Positions 10,565 to 21,131 of a stretch of DNA of 64,000 nucleotides are shown one piece after another (position 1 is the first letter of the stretch; the number at the start of each line of letters is the position of its first letter). Under the pieces are notes generated by a model. That model did no database searches, was not told the DNA's origin, and saw only the letters and a program-made list of their open reading frames with translations. The stretch covers positions 310,001 through 374,000 of the forward strand of contig JANBPU010000001.1 of the NCBI GenBank assembly GCA_027575805.1. The letters run 5' to 3'. The translations under genes and the position numbers were made by a program. Origin of the DNA: Mycoemilia scoparia (taxonomy: Eukaryota; Kickxellomycota; Kickxellomycetes; Kickxellales; Kickxellaceae).

Positions 10565-11422
10565 ATGCCAGGTGCCGATGCTGCTGCTGCTAAGACCAAC
10601 GGAAACGTTGAGGAGAACGAGGTTGACAAGCTCCTTGCTCCTTTCGACAGCGTTGAGAGCGAACTCAAGAAGATCAACGAAGAGCTCCTAAAGGAAGAGA
10701 CCCTTCTTCAGGCCAAGTACGAGCTTTCCAAGGCCAAGCTGTATAAACAGCGTGCTGAGATAATCGCAAAGACCGAGAACTTCTGGCCCACTGCCCTTGA
10801 AAACCACCCAGTTCTTTCATCTCTCATTGAGATGGACGATATGGATGTCATGAAGCACCTTACTGATATCAACGTTGTTCGCGATGCTGAGAACCCCATC
10901 AACTACAAGATTGTCCTACGCTTCTCCACAAACGACTACTTCACCAACGAGGAGCTCGTCAAGGAGCTTGACTTCACCAACCCAGAGGAGCCCAAGGTCG
11001 TCAACCAGCCCATCAACTGGAAGGAGGGTAAGTCTCTGGTAAAAGAGGCAAGCCCCAAGGGCAAGGAAGCAGAGGACGATGAAGAGGCTGAGGATGACGA
11101 TAACGAGAGCTTCTTCAAGTGGTTCACAGAGACCACTGAGGGCATCCAGATTGCCGAAATCATTGCTGACGACTTCTACCCAGACTCAGTCAGATACTAC
11201 GCCAACCTTGCTGACGAGGACGAAGACAGCATCGAGGGTCTCGTTTTCCAGGATGACAGCGATGAGGACGATGAAGATGTGAACGAAGAAAGCCTCAAGG
11301 ACAACGAGGATGACGATGATGCCGTTGAGCCTATTGACCCATCTGAAGTTGAAGCGCTCGCCAAGGAAGCCGCCGAGGCTGGCGATGATGAGGAGAACCC
11401 ACGCAAAAAAAGGAAGCTTTAA
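10565..11422 (+). CDS. SET/NAP-family histone chaperone
   Basis: A single exon of 285 residues. Residues about 20-75 form the long dimerisation helix (SELKKINEELLKEETLLQAK). The NAP/SET earmuff fold follows, with the hallmark FWPTALENHPVL, ENPINYKIVLRFSTNDYF and SFFKWFT segments. The C-terminal third is an acidic Asp/Glu tract that ends in a basic RKKRKL nuclear-localisation-like tail. SET/TAF-I and Vps75 proteins bind H3-H4 or H2A-H2B and deliver them to acetyltransferases and chromatin. The length and early FWPTAL motif fit SET/Vps75 better than the longer Nap1. Regular codon use and a pyrimidine-rich leader suggest strong expression. Confidence 0.9.
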   Translation: MPGADAAAAKTNGNVEENEVDKLLAPFDSVESELKKINEELLKEETLLQAKYELSKAKLYKQRAEIIAKTENFWPTALENHPVLSSLIEMDDMDVMKHLTDINVVRDAENPINYKIVLRFSTNDYFTNEELVKELDFTNPEEPKVVNQPINWKEGKSLVKEASPKGKEAEDDEEAEDDDNESFFKWFTETTEGIQIAEIIADDFYPDSVRYYANLADEDEDSIEGLVFQDDSDEDDEDVNEESLKDNEDDDDAVEPIDPSEVEALAKEAAEAGDDEENPRKKRKL

Positions 11423-12063
11423 GTGCCATTCTTTCGAGACACATCCTATTTACACAATACAAAAACCGCTTCCTACCACCAAACTACATTTCTCCTTCCT
11501 TTTCTTTGAGCTTACTTTAGGATTTTACTTTTATGTGCCTGCGTTGTGGGTATTACATGGTCTCTCGTACCACATCAATAGCACGCCAGTTGTACTTTCA
11601 ATTGACTGAAACATTTAATGACCAATTTCTATCAAGTTTTAAATGACCAAGAGTGTATTGTTTATATAGCTATAGCTGCCATTTTGAGCTCTCTTAGGCT
11701 CATCTGGCTATGTATAAACCCCTATAGTTGTTTCACAAGCCCCCTATCACTATATTTACCATTATTTCAATCAAAAGATAGAACTCTGTGAGGTTTATTA
11801 GCGTTCGTTCATTTATGCCCTTAGAATCAGCTTGTGAAGACAGCTTGAGATCATTAGAAATAGAGGAGCCTATTTGTTGAGATAAAAATTGATATGACAC
11901 TGATAGTCGAGGGGGGAGGGAGTTGGCGAGCCTCTACAATCAAGGGATGTGTCAACAACTACAACCAACAGTTTTTGGACAACTCGATGCGCCAAAATTC
12001 ACAAATCTATTATTTTGTTGTGATGCGCCATGTTTGGGCTGGGTCAATCAGATTCTATGAGGA

Positions 12064-12082
12064 GTCTCTCTCTCTCTCTCTC
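12064..12082. repeat. CT microsatellite
   Basis: Nine to ten CT units about 90 bp upstream of the TATAAA of the candidate ncRNA gene. Confidence 0.9.
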
Positions 12083-12173
12083 GAAAATTTTGTGCTTTTC
12101 GTAATTAAGCAAAACTTTTCATGCAGAGCTGATTACTGAAAAACACTCGCTCTGTCCCTCTTTTCAGCAACCG

Positions 12174-13210
12174 TATAAATTCATCTGGCCTCCATCGAAT
12201 CTGGAGCCTTTCTTGTCTTTCTATACTTTCTCGCCTCCACTACTATGTTCGCTATAAGCACTCTTTTGCTTATAAGCACTGTCTCGTAAGTATTATCATC
12301 CTCTCTTCGTCCTCACATACGCTTTGCTGGGATCACTGGGCGTGATGCAACATTTGTTTCTTCTATCCCCGTCATATCGACCGTGGTGATAACCTTTTAT
12401 TTCATCCATTCGCTGTGGATGTTTTTATACTTGCCAGTATTATTTTGACTGACCCTCTCCCAAGCAAAAGAAAAAGGCTTTGCCTTTATATGTGTATGCG
12501 CTGTTTGATAAGCATCAGTATGCAATTTTACTAATCTCTTCTTTTTGGCGCGACCTTAAATAGATCTCTTTGTCGGTAAGGTGATGCATCTTCACTGATC
12601 AGGAGCCTGGCCCGCTAATAACCAGGAATGCACTCTCCTTTAAAGACCCCGGCTTGCTTCTCACTCGCGCTCTTATAATGTGTGTAATGGTGAGTACCAA
12701 CATATGCTTTGGGCTTGTAAATCTTGTGTGCATCAAACATGATGAATTTTATTCTTTAATTCGCAGTTTCCACTATAGAGAGCATTGTCTCTCAGTGATG
12801 GCCAAGCAAGTTTCCTTCCTTAGAAGTCTGATTCTATGCAAACATAATGTTTGATTTAGTTGACACGGCCCTTCATGGAACGCACTCTAACATCAATGTC
12901 TCTTTTGATTATTATTAGGTCATTTGCACTGCTGCTACATTGAATCTATAACAGTTGTATGGCCATGTTAGATTTTTAATAGACTTGTATGTAGGTGAGT
13001 TTTGTCTGTACTCTTTTCGAATATATTTTGCTCAATGATGAAATTTTGAATCAAACAATTTAGGAAGTGCCGTCTGAAAGCACAACTATGTGCTTTGTGG
13101 CGAGACTGGTTCCCTGACAACAAGTGATTCATTGCATTCGTCATTAATGAAAAATTATCAGTGTTTTCTAACCCTTTCTTTCGCCTTATTGCCGCTTTAG
13201 AAACCTGTAA
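12174..13210 (+). ncRNA. Candidate spliced short-ORF or non-coding transcript, possibly a snoRNA host
   Basis: Seen: TATAAA at 12174-12179 and an ATG at 12245 about 65 bp later, then four introns with good signals. They are 12286-12563 (GTAAGT...TAG), 12576-12625 (GTAAGG, CTAATAAC, CAG), 12690-12766 (GTGAGT...CAG) and 12995-13200 (GTGAGT, TTCTAACCC branch point, pyrimidine tract, TTTAG). Splicing the first three leaves only a 42-codon frame beginning MFAISTLLLIS that then hits a stop, so the later exons would be untranslated. The fourth intron holds a box C/D-like unit. This pattern resembles snoRNA host genes, where exons carry little coding information. The alternative is a small secreted peptide gene. 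No transcript evidence is available. Confidence 0.4.
13031..13081 (+). ncRNA. Candidate intronic box C/D snoRNA
   Basis: A perfect C box ATGATGA at 13035-13041 and a D box CTGA at 13074-13077, flanked by a short complementary stem (TGCT before, AGCA after). They sit inside the putative intron 12995-13200, about 90 bp before its branch point. The potential guide segment just before the D box is AGGAAGTGCCGT. No rRNA target could be checked, and such short motifs can arise by chance. Confidence 0.35.
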
Positions 13211-13790
13211 AATACTGTGCATTTCATTTCATCATAGTATCTTCCCCTCTGCTCCCGACTAATAGATGTACATATGTATCATCCCCCTTAGTTGATTTCA
13301 TTGTGTACTTTTACTCAATATACACCCTCTGTATAAACCATGCTATTTGGACAGTTTGCCAAACTTTAGTATACTGGATAATTATGTTCTTTATTCTATA
13401 AAGGACCTGTAAAGATACACCTTTCTGCACTGCAGAGCTATCCCAATGATAGATGTCATCCTGCTGGAAAACTATTCTTTTTATGTCTATAGACGCAGGG
13501 CTGTATACGCAGCCATGTTAAGCTGCATACAGCAGCAGTAGTAGTAGTTTGCCCTTTACTTGGCCTCAATAATTGTACCACATTAGCTTTATCCATTTCC
13601 CAACCGCAATCTATACGCCATACACATGGTTCCAAATTTACTGTTGCTGTTGCAATCAACGGGACACCTGTGGTTATTGGTAAAGATACGCAGTTGAAAC
13701 AATCAAAATCTATGGCCGAGTAGCCGCCTTCAAGCTAGACATAGCAATTTGTCAGCTGTGGTTGCTTGATTGCTGACTAATTATAATCAG

Positions 13791-13800
13791 TATATAAAAT
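13791..13800 (+). promoter_or_regulatory. TATA box of the uL16 gene
   Basis: TATATAAAAT lies about 120 bp before the 5' UTR intron donor (AAAG|GTATGG, intron 13922-14231 ending TTCCAG). It is the only TATA-like element placed correctly for the ribosomal protein gene leader. Confidence 0.5.
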
Positions 13801-14240
13801 TAGCCAGCCGCCCACATTCTACTCGCACTATATTGAAATTGGTGCTATTCCGCCTACTATTATATTGTACTAGAAACAACCACCCGTATTAACCTCCTCT
13901 TTCGACTTTGCCACGTTAAAGGTATGGGGGATTCATATATTTATTTGTATCAGAGATATGCACGGAGCGCATCCAGCAATTACACTTTGACCAGGATGAT
14001 GGATGCGTGGATAAAGACAAGTGTTTGAAGTGCTGGGATGGATACGTTTAAATTCCACCACCAAAATTGCGGTCATGTGTTCCATTCGCTGTTTTAGCAT
14101 TATACACACATCGCTGTGATATAGCTAGCATCATTCCAACATGAAGGCCTCAGAGCCCGCTTTATTTCCACTTCCATTTGATTCAAACAGTTCCATTCTA
14201 ACCTTGCTTTAATTTGCATTTCTTATTCCAGTAATTCAAA

Positions 14241-15121
14241 ATGGGTCGTCGTCCTGCTCGCTGCTACAGGTACTGCAAGAACAAGCCTTACCCCAAGTCT
14301 CGTTTCTGCCGTGGTGTCCCTGGTAAGAACACAGCTACATTTTGATTTTATATACATGCATTTATAACAATAGCTCCTCCTCATGTGGTTCTATAATATA
14401 TATATTCATTCTGTGACTAAAATTACTACTATAGACCCAAAGATTCGCATCTTCGACCTCGGTCGTAAGAAGGCCAACGTTGACGAATTCCCTCTTTGCG
14501 TCCACTTGGTTTCCGACGAATACCAGCAGCTCTCTTCTGAGGCTCTTGAAGCTGCTCGTATTTGTGCTAACAAGTACATCGTCAAGCTTTCTGGTAAGGA
14601 CTCCTTCCACCTTCGCGTCCGTGTACATCCCTTCCACGTTCTTCGTATCAACAAGATGTTGTCATGCGCCGGTGCCGATCGGTAAGTTGTATTTTATTTT
14701 AACTAATTGTGATGATGTTTTATTATACATCACTCGGCATATCTACAGCATTGATGTGTGTTTGCTAAACATGTGTATGTATATTTTCTAACTGCATTGT
14801 AGTCTCCAGACCGGTATGCGTGGTGCCTGGGGTAAGCCTTACGGTACTGCCGCTCGTGTCAACATTGGTCAGGTCTTGGTTTCCATCCGTACCAAGGACT
14901 CCAACAAGGCTGTCGTCATTGAGGCTCTTCGTCGTGCCAAGTACAAGTTCCCTGGCCGTCAGAAGATCATCATCTCCAAGAAGTGGGGCTTCACCAAGCT
15001 CTCTCGCGAGGAGTACGTCATTGCTCGCCAGGAGGGCCGTCTCCAGCCTGATGGTTGCTACGTCAAGTACCTCACTGAGCGTGGACCCCTTAACAACTAC
15101 TTCAAGCGCGCTCTTGCCTAA
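14241..15121 (+). CDS. RPL10: 60S ribosomal protein uL16 (L10)
   Basis: Three exons, 14241-14322, 14435-14681 and 14803-15121, giving 215 residues, the normal length. The start [20 protein letters not shown] is the invariant uL16 N-terminus, and the segments [34 protein letters not shown] and [15 protein letters not shown] are diagnostic. uL16 is loaded late in the cytoplasm and shapes the peptidyl-transferase and tRNA-accommodation corridor. Codon use is strongly biased to C-ending codons, unlike the AT-rich neighbours, as expected for a highly expressed gene. A 310 nt intron in the 5' UTR (13922-14231) precedes the start. Confidence 0.98.
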
Positions 15122-15711
15122 GTTTTTGTTCAGCTCTCCTATTTTTAAAGTTTAAATACAATCTGGTACTTTAACCAAGACATGGCCCATTTATAAATGA
15201 ATGAAATGTGTTGTGTTGTATTAATATTTTTGTGAACTTGGTATAATAGTTAGTTATATACAAAGTATTGTTGCTCCTAAATGTTGTATGTGTGTTGTTT
15301 TATTATAACCAAGGTCTCTCCTCCTCTTGGCTACGATAAAAGCCATACCCATCCATAGCTTGTTAGTAGACCATATTGATTAATAAAAGTTGTGCCAGAC
15401 TGCTTTTAAATTTGTCTTAATTTTTATATATCTTTGAGATTTCAGTTGGAGATCCTTTAGGCTTAAAAACCAAAGTAAATCATTTGTCGATTCCCAAATA
15501 TATTTTTTGCGTCAAGTTAGCCAAATATTCGTAACAGATTAATATATATGCATATAGACTAAAGATAGTATCATAATACCATATTTTTGAATTTAAAAGA
15601 TATAAAAAGGCATTTATAGATTCAAATGTATTTGGGACAACCCTTAAAATCAGCTACAGAAATTAACTACAAAAATAGGTAGTAGCATTGCTTTTAACCA
15701 TAGCGATCGAT
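15122..15711. other. Convergent 3' region between uL16 and eS10
   Basis: About 590 bp, AT-rich, between two facing stop codons. It holds AATAAA/AATAAATG-type signals for both genes. Nothing else is recognised. Confidence 0.5.
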
Positions 15712-16573
15712 TTAGGCAGAACCACGCTATAAGAAACAAATTAATAAAATGGTTAGTTTACACACACACATATGCAAGACTGATGAAAATGTAATGAACA
15801 GTCTAATATATCCATATCATTGCCAATCAGGGATGGTACAGTATCAATGGAAATAATAGTATTAGGAATGTCTATATTCAACTTACGAACTGGGGACGGA
15901 AGCCACCACTGGCACCCTCCTTGGAGAAGTTGCGGCGACGGTATTCCTCACGGTCCTGGCTGTATCCAGATCCTTCTATAATATCGGAAATATAAAGCAA
16001 AGCACATACATACATACATGGGTATTTTAGAATTAATATAATACAACTTTATCAATAAGTATCTATGATGCTATTGAATGTCTGCCTGGTTGTCTTACCG
16101 GAGCGACCACCGAAGCGAGGAGCAGCAGGGCGAGCAACCTTCTTCATGGAGTTGGGGACAATGCCGGGGGGAAGGTTGAGGTACTTGCGGAGATACTCAA
16201 TACCCTCCTCGGTGATGGTGTAGTAGTAGTATTGCCACGAGAAGATAGTGGTAATGTAGCCCTTGGAGTTAAGGGACTTCATGGCCATGACAACCTCAAG
16301 GTTGCGGACGGGGATTTCCATGTGCTTGACATTGTTGTCCTTCTTGGCGACGAGAACGCCGTCTATATATGGCAGGAAATTGCAATTTGGCATTTACATT
16401 ATTATTGTGTCCTTTGTATATATATGCTGGATTGTTTTCTCAAGAAGCACATTTTAATCATTACTGTTGGGCTTCATTTCGTCTGTCGGTCATGTTTTTA
16501 TAAAATGGTTGCATTGCTTACCCTTGAAAAGAGCTTCGTAGATGAGCTTGCGGTTGGCCTTGGAAATGAGCAT
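15712..16573 (-). CDS. RPS10: 40S ribosomal protein eS10
   Basis: Four exons on the minus strand, 16573-16522, 16362-16099, 15975-15887 and 15726-15712, giving 139 residues. The start MLISKANRKLIYEALFK, the core DGVLVAKKD, VMKSLNSKG-type and FSWQYYYYTITEEGIEYL motifs, and the Arg/Gly-rich tail that ends FRPQFRGSA, are typical of eS10. It sits at the mRNA entry side of the small-subunit head. The last exon adds only four residues and the stop. A 5' UTR intron is likely at 16773-16582 (ACG|GTAAGG ... TGTGTAG), so the gene mirrors the uL16 design. Confidence 0.97.
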
Positions 16574-17258
16574 ATTGGATCCTACACATTCAAATATAAT
16601 TCCTTGTAAACAAATCGTCTTGATAAACACGACATTCGAAAGGTATAAAATTCTTTGGCATGTTTAGAAATCGTCGATAGCAAGCTCTTTTACATTTGCC
16701 GATTCGCCGATTTCGAGTATCCACCAAAAGGTATGCTTGACATCGCATCCTTAAATCCGTAGCGTATCCTTACCGTAGAGTTTCGTTTACTGCCAAGAAA
16801 CTAGCACGCCTTGTTGCTTAATATTTCTTTTGATGGATGCTGAAAGAGAAGGAACCCATGATGTGGATACACTGCTTTTCCCTATAGCGGTGCACCCATC
16901 AACAAGTTTCCATCACCAACTACCTCAACTGTCTTCGCTACTCTACCCACAACACTACGACTATGCGTGTTCTATTAGTGCCTTCTCAGCTGTGTGTCCA
17001 AATCAGCATCCTTGTATGGGGTTATTAATACCACCGCCCAGCTTTAATCGTCTAGATCTAATCCTTTGATTAGTACAAAGAGCGATCGGTCTATTTAGTT
17101 GTGGCTGTGTTGGCTCTTAAGGGCAACGGAACACAGGATGCTGGCGATGACGATTCAAAAAGCCAAAGCTCCCAAGGTTGCTCTGTTGTTTAACTCCATT
17201 TCCCAGCCAAGATTTAGCATACACATTCTTTTTCGATATCTTTACAATTTTGTGCAAA
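16574..17258. promoter_or_regulatory. Divergent promoter region of eS10 and sulfurtransferase genes
   Basis: About 685 bp between divergent start codons. The eS10 side contains a probable leader intron (16773-16582). The remaining sequence has no credible coding frame; the small open frame at 16830-17069 has no recognisable features. Confidence 0.45.
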
Positions 17259-19108
17259 ATGCTTAAGGCACTACTAGCTCGCCGCACTCCTAGCCTGACT
17301 TCTTCTTCTCTCTACTACACGGTAAGCCCATAGTTTTTCGCCCAGGATTTTCAATGGTCACATTATGATCAAGCACTCAACTCAAATACTTGTATATACA
17401 CATGAATCTATGACTGATTAGAACAAGAAGCTAGCGATGGCTTTCACCAACTCAAGTTTGGGTGGTAAGTATTGCTATGCACCCTTTTGATGAATTATCT
17501 ATTATCTATAAAGAGCGACGCAATGGCTTTCAGTACTCAATACCATGAATCTTTTCTGACCTTGTCAACGCATCTAGCCCCCACAGTGTGTTCAACACAA
17601 TGGCTCAGCGCCAATTTTGGCCGTGTCAAGGTCCTTGACGGATCCTGGCACTTGCCTATGGCAAACAGAGATGCCACAAAGGAGTTCTCTGAGGGCCATA
17701 TAAAGGTATCTAGGATTGCACGTTTCATGTATCTTCACACACACACACACAGAGCTTTAGCACTTCAGTACTGAAAGGTTGATAAATATGACCACATGTA
17801 TTACACAAATCCATAGGGCGCTGCTATGTTTGATATCGACACAATCAAAGATGTCAGCAACCCGCTTCCTCACATGCTTCCTCCAACCGGCGTGTTCAAT
17901 AAGACAATGGGTAAGAAATAAAGAACTGAATGGACTATAAAGGCTTTCTGAGTTGCCTATACATGGGTTTGGGGTTATATATTCATCAACGAAATTGTAC
18001 CGAACAATGCGTCACAATAAAAAATTGGTTGTTTTGTAGACCAACTCGGAATAAGCAACAATGACCATGTCGTTGTTTATGATAGCAGCGGGTTTGGATC
18101 AGCATGTAGAGTATTTTGGACATTCAAGGTAAGCATCCCAGAATGTTTGCCAGTACATGTGCAATCAAAACAATAGAGCGCTTTTATTGTGAGAAAAAAT
18201 GGTCCGAGCTTGACACTGAGCTCATTTAATAAATATTTACACACATGTAAAATAGGCAATGGGTCATGATAAAGTTTCGGTTTTGGATGGGGGCCTTCTC
18301 AAGTGGCAGGAGGAGGGAAACCCACTTGATACTGGCTGCTCGTCTTCGACTAAGGTAACTTTAGAGCAAAACAAACGCCATTGTTGGTGTCGAGGCGCCG
18401 TTATGACAAAGCTTTAGAGTCATATGGCATTCTTTATTGAACTGTAGCAAACAGCGGGATACACCAGCATGCTGGTTCAAAAGATTGTATGGGATTACAA
18501 CGACATTATAAGCAATATCAAGGTCCTACAGGATTCAAATGGTGCAAAGGGCCACCAGATTGTTGACGCTCGTCCTAGGGGAAGGTAAATTTCTGGCGCT
18601 GATATATACAAACTTTGTGCTTTATGTGAAGGGCTTCATATACATTGAGTGCTATTTGGACTAAGCATTACCACTTTCCTCACGCTTTTTAAGGTTTACT
18701 GGTGCTGATCCCGAAATTCGACCCGGGCTTTCTAGCGGACATATGCCCCATGCGATCAGCGTGCCTTCTAGTGAGGTGGCAGCAAAGCTAAATGGAAGCA
18801 AGTTCTTGCAGATGAAAAGCCCTAATGAGCTGAGAGCAATTTTCATCAAAGCGGGTGTTGATCTTGGCCGTCCTATAGTCACTACATGTGGTAAGATAAT
18901 GTCAATATTCCCCAATGTGTTAAATAGGCAAATCGACAAACATGCTGAGTATATAATTTGTTGTTGAGGTATCATAGGCAGCGGGGTGACAGCAGCGATA
19001 CTATACGTAACGCTTATTGAAGCAGGTGCCAAGGATGTTGCTGTCTATGATGGATCATGGACAGAGTATGCTCAGAATAAGGATAGCCCAATAGTCAAAG
19101 ATGCGTAA
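17259..19108 (+). CDS. 3-mercaptopyruvate/thiosulfate sulfurtransferase (double rhodanese)
   Basis: Nine exons: 17259-17321, 17422-17464, 17578-17705, 17817-17910, 18040-18128, 18256-18354, 18448-18584, 18694-18890, 18978-19108, giving 326 residues. Two rhodanese domains are present, the first with VLDGSWHLPMANRDA, GAAMFDID and HVVVYDSSGFGSACRVFWTF, the second with IVDARPRGRFTG and the active-site loop TCGSGVTAAILYVTL. The catalytic cysteine is C283. A CGSGVT loop is characteristic of mercaptopyruvate sulfurtransferases (CG[S/T]GVT), whereas thiosulfate-type rhodaneses have CRKGVT. Family role: transfer of sulfur from mercaptopyruvate to acceptors, including the tRNA thiolation pathway (Tum1). 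The Arg/Ser/Thr-rich first 25 residues could be a mitochondrial presequence; an internal Met (MAFTNSS) could give a cytosolic form. Confidence 0.93.
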
Positions 19109-19730
19109 TTCCTGGCGATCATTTCAGCAATTCTTTGTATGTGGTCAATTTCACTTGTGAACAACTAACTATATAGTGGCCGTATATATGTGTTCCTACA
19201 TTATATCTCCTTATAATATAACAATAGGCTCGTGTACTTTAATACAAGTATACTTCATTGCATTGTGTCAGGGTAACTCTGAAATAAATTGCTATTTTCA
19301 ATGCTTAATAATATAGTAGACACAGTTAGTAATGCTGGTCCCTATGTCTTGTATATGTTCATAATTCACAGGTCATTTGCTACGCAGCTCTTGAGACACA
19401 TTTTTATCTATGCTCTTGTAATCTCTGATCAGATAAAAGATATACTACACTACAGTTTACAACCACAACTAACTGGTACAGCCTCTTCCAAAATAGTACC
19501 AGGCTAATACCTAAGGTACAAGCCAAAATACATGGTTTATGGGCTGATTTTGCAGGGATGATTGAGAGTCTAGCTTTGGTTCCTTTTTATGAGGAGCCGG
19601 CCAACTATACATGTGTAAAATTCGGAGGACTTTATATTCTCATCTCAGAGTAGATGTTTAAGCTAATTTATGCTTTCCGTGTGACAAAAGACACAAAAAC
19701 ATCAAGAAACAAATTCTTGCTAGTTTGCCA
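19109..19730. other. Convergent intergenic region with a degenerate family B repeat
   Basis: About 620 bp between facing stop codons, AT-rich. Around 19515-19610 there is a decayed family B copy (AAATACATGGTTTATGGGCTGATTT..., then GGTTCCTTTTTATGAGGAGC). No gene seen. Confidence 0.45.
19515..19610 (+). repeat. Family B element, degenerate copy
   Basis: Shares the core AARTGTATGGCTTATGGGCTGATTT-like block and the later TTCCCTTTTRATGGAGRRC-like block with copies near 38.4, 44.9 and 52.3 kb, but with several differences and no clear left end. Confidence 0.5.
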
Positions 19731-20734
19731 TTATTCTAAAAGCTCGCCCTCTTCGAGGTCACTGTCGTTAATGGCGCTGTTTGTGTCAGGATCAACAACA
19801 ACAACAACAGACTCTGGCTGGCTCTGGGATTTTTGGTTCTTTGAAGCCGTGGCTTGATGCGCTTCGCTTGTCGACAGACTCTTTATGTACTGAGGAGATG
19901 TGTTGGGAAATGGTGTACCTGGTTGGGATACACTAATATCGCCACGCCTGTGGTGTTTTGTAGTTGCTGCTGCTGGCGGTGGCGGCGGTGGAAGCCCAAG
20001 CAAGTTGCGAATGCGTTCCTGACGCTCAAATTCTGTGTTTTCGGCATCAGACGTGTGTCTGAAAAGCTCTATTTCAAATGTTACAATGCGCTGCTTTTGG
20101 TATTGGAGATTCAATGGGTTCTTTGAAAGCTCTTCAAGGCGCTCTTTGATTTCAGCATGCCTCTGTTTGGCATTTTGCTCTTCGGCCTGTCGCCTATCCT
20201 GCAATCTCTGAATCTCCTCCCTAAATAATACCAAAAGAAATAAAGGGACTTAGAGATATAGCGCCTTTGGCCAGAAAACTAGAAATAGATAAAAATCGGT
20301 AGTAGTACTTGCCTTGACATTCCGGCTGTGTTTTGCTGGGAGTAGTCTTTAGATGTGCGATTGAAAAGTTGCTTCTCCTTTTCCTTTAATTGTTTAAAGT
20401 GCATCAATATATCAGAAGACGATGAAGGCTTCCTTTCTTGTGGAAGTGCTTTTGTCAGCTTTAGCACTTTTTGTTTCTTAGTTGGGGAGCTCTTATCATT
20501 GGCAAGCTTATCAAGCTGAGCGCCAATATTCTAATTAATCAAAACCACCACCAGAAATAAGAATAGTATTAGTAGCAGTAAAAGAAATGGTAGCGGTGGC
20601 GATATAAATAAAAAGGTGCATGTGTGGGTACAGCAGCATTTTACACATTGAAGCCACTAGCACTACTATTTAACTTGATACTCGTATATAAAAGTAGGCG
20701 TATCTACCTTTTTTATGTCTAGCCAACCATGCAT
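19731..20734 (-). CDS. Unrecognised coiled-coil, acidic-tailed (probably nuclear) protein
   Basis: Three exons on the minus strand, 20734-20708, 20530-20313 and 20220-19731, giving 244 residues. The start is MHGWLDIKKNIGAQLDKLAN, and the short first exon joins in phase. The middle (about 60-150) is strongly helical and charged (EEIQRLQDRRQAEEQNAKQR and on) and likely forms a coiled coil. It is followed by a poly-Pro stretch, a Ser/Gln-rich segment and an acidic end (DSDLEEGELLE). A Lys-rich patch near 30-40 could be a nuclear signal. Intron 2 has a GC donor (AAG|GCAAGT). The gene lies directly downstream of the BET gene on the same strand. I do not recognise the family. Confidence 0.7.
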
Positions 20735-21131
20735 AAAAGGCGTTTAGATGGATATGATGAAAGTAGCAGGATTTAATAACCCAGCGAAACAACAATGCCA
20801 TTGAGATAGTTCGCCGAGTATGCGTATTTGCAGAGTGGATTCAGTACATATGCAACAAAATCAAGAAAGATCGACATCAGTTAGCAACACATGTCTGTAA
20901 GCATGTTTATTTTAAAAGATTTATAATACAAGGAAGTGTATAGGGGGTTTAGGGCTCAACTTGTAATAAACTTAAGCGATATCCTGGGAGATTGTTTGTG
21001 TGGGTGATGTTTAGGGATACTAATAAGCACTAAATGTGGTTGGCTCTCGTGCTCTTTGTGGGTGGGATTATTTAAAGGGCATGTGGGTGATTGTAAGCGA
21101 AAGATTTGTATGGTATGATACCGGAGGGCCT
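20735..21131. other. Intergenic between BET gene stop and coiled-coil gene start
   Basis: About 400 bp between two same-strand genes. AT-rich with an ATATAAAAG element near 20680-20690 on the plus strand just outside. No coding content recognised; presumably terminator of the BET gene and promoter of the next gene. Confidence 0.4.

Larger units (their letters stand above)
11423..14240. other. Long region without a clear protein gene; possible spliced ncRNA locus and uL16 leader
   Basis: About 2.8 kb. The first 450 bp look like 3' flank of the SET/NAP gene. A CT microsatellite lies at 12064-12082. TATAAA at 12174-12179 precedes a series of good splice sites (12285-13200; see the separate entry). 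The last 450 bp are the uL16 promoter and a 5' UTR intron. No longer open frame has recognisable content. Confidence 0.5.

Noticed and set aside
13965..14000. A GGATGATGG motif in the uL16 leader intron as a box C
   Set aside because: The motif is imperfect and no CTGA D box lies at a suitable distance.
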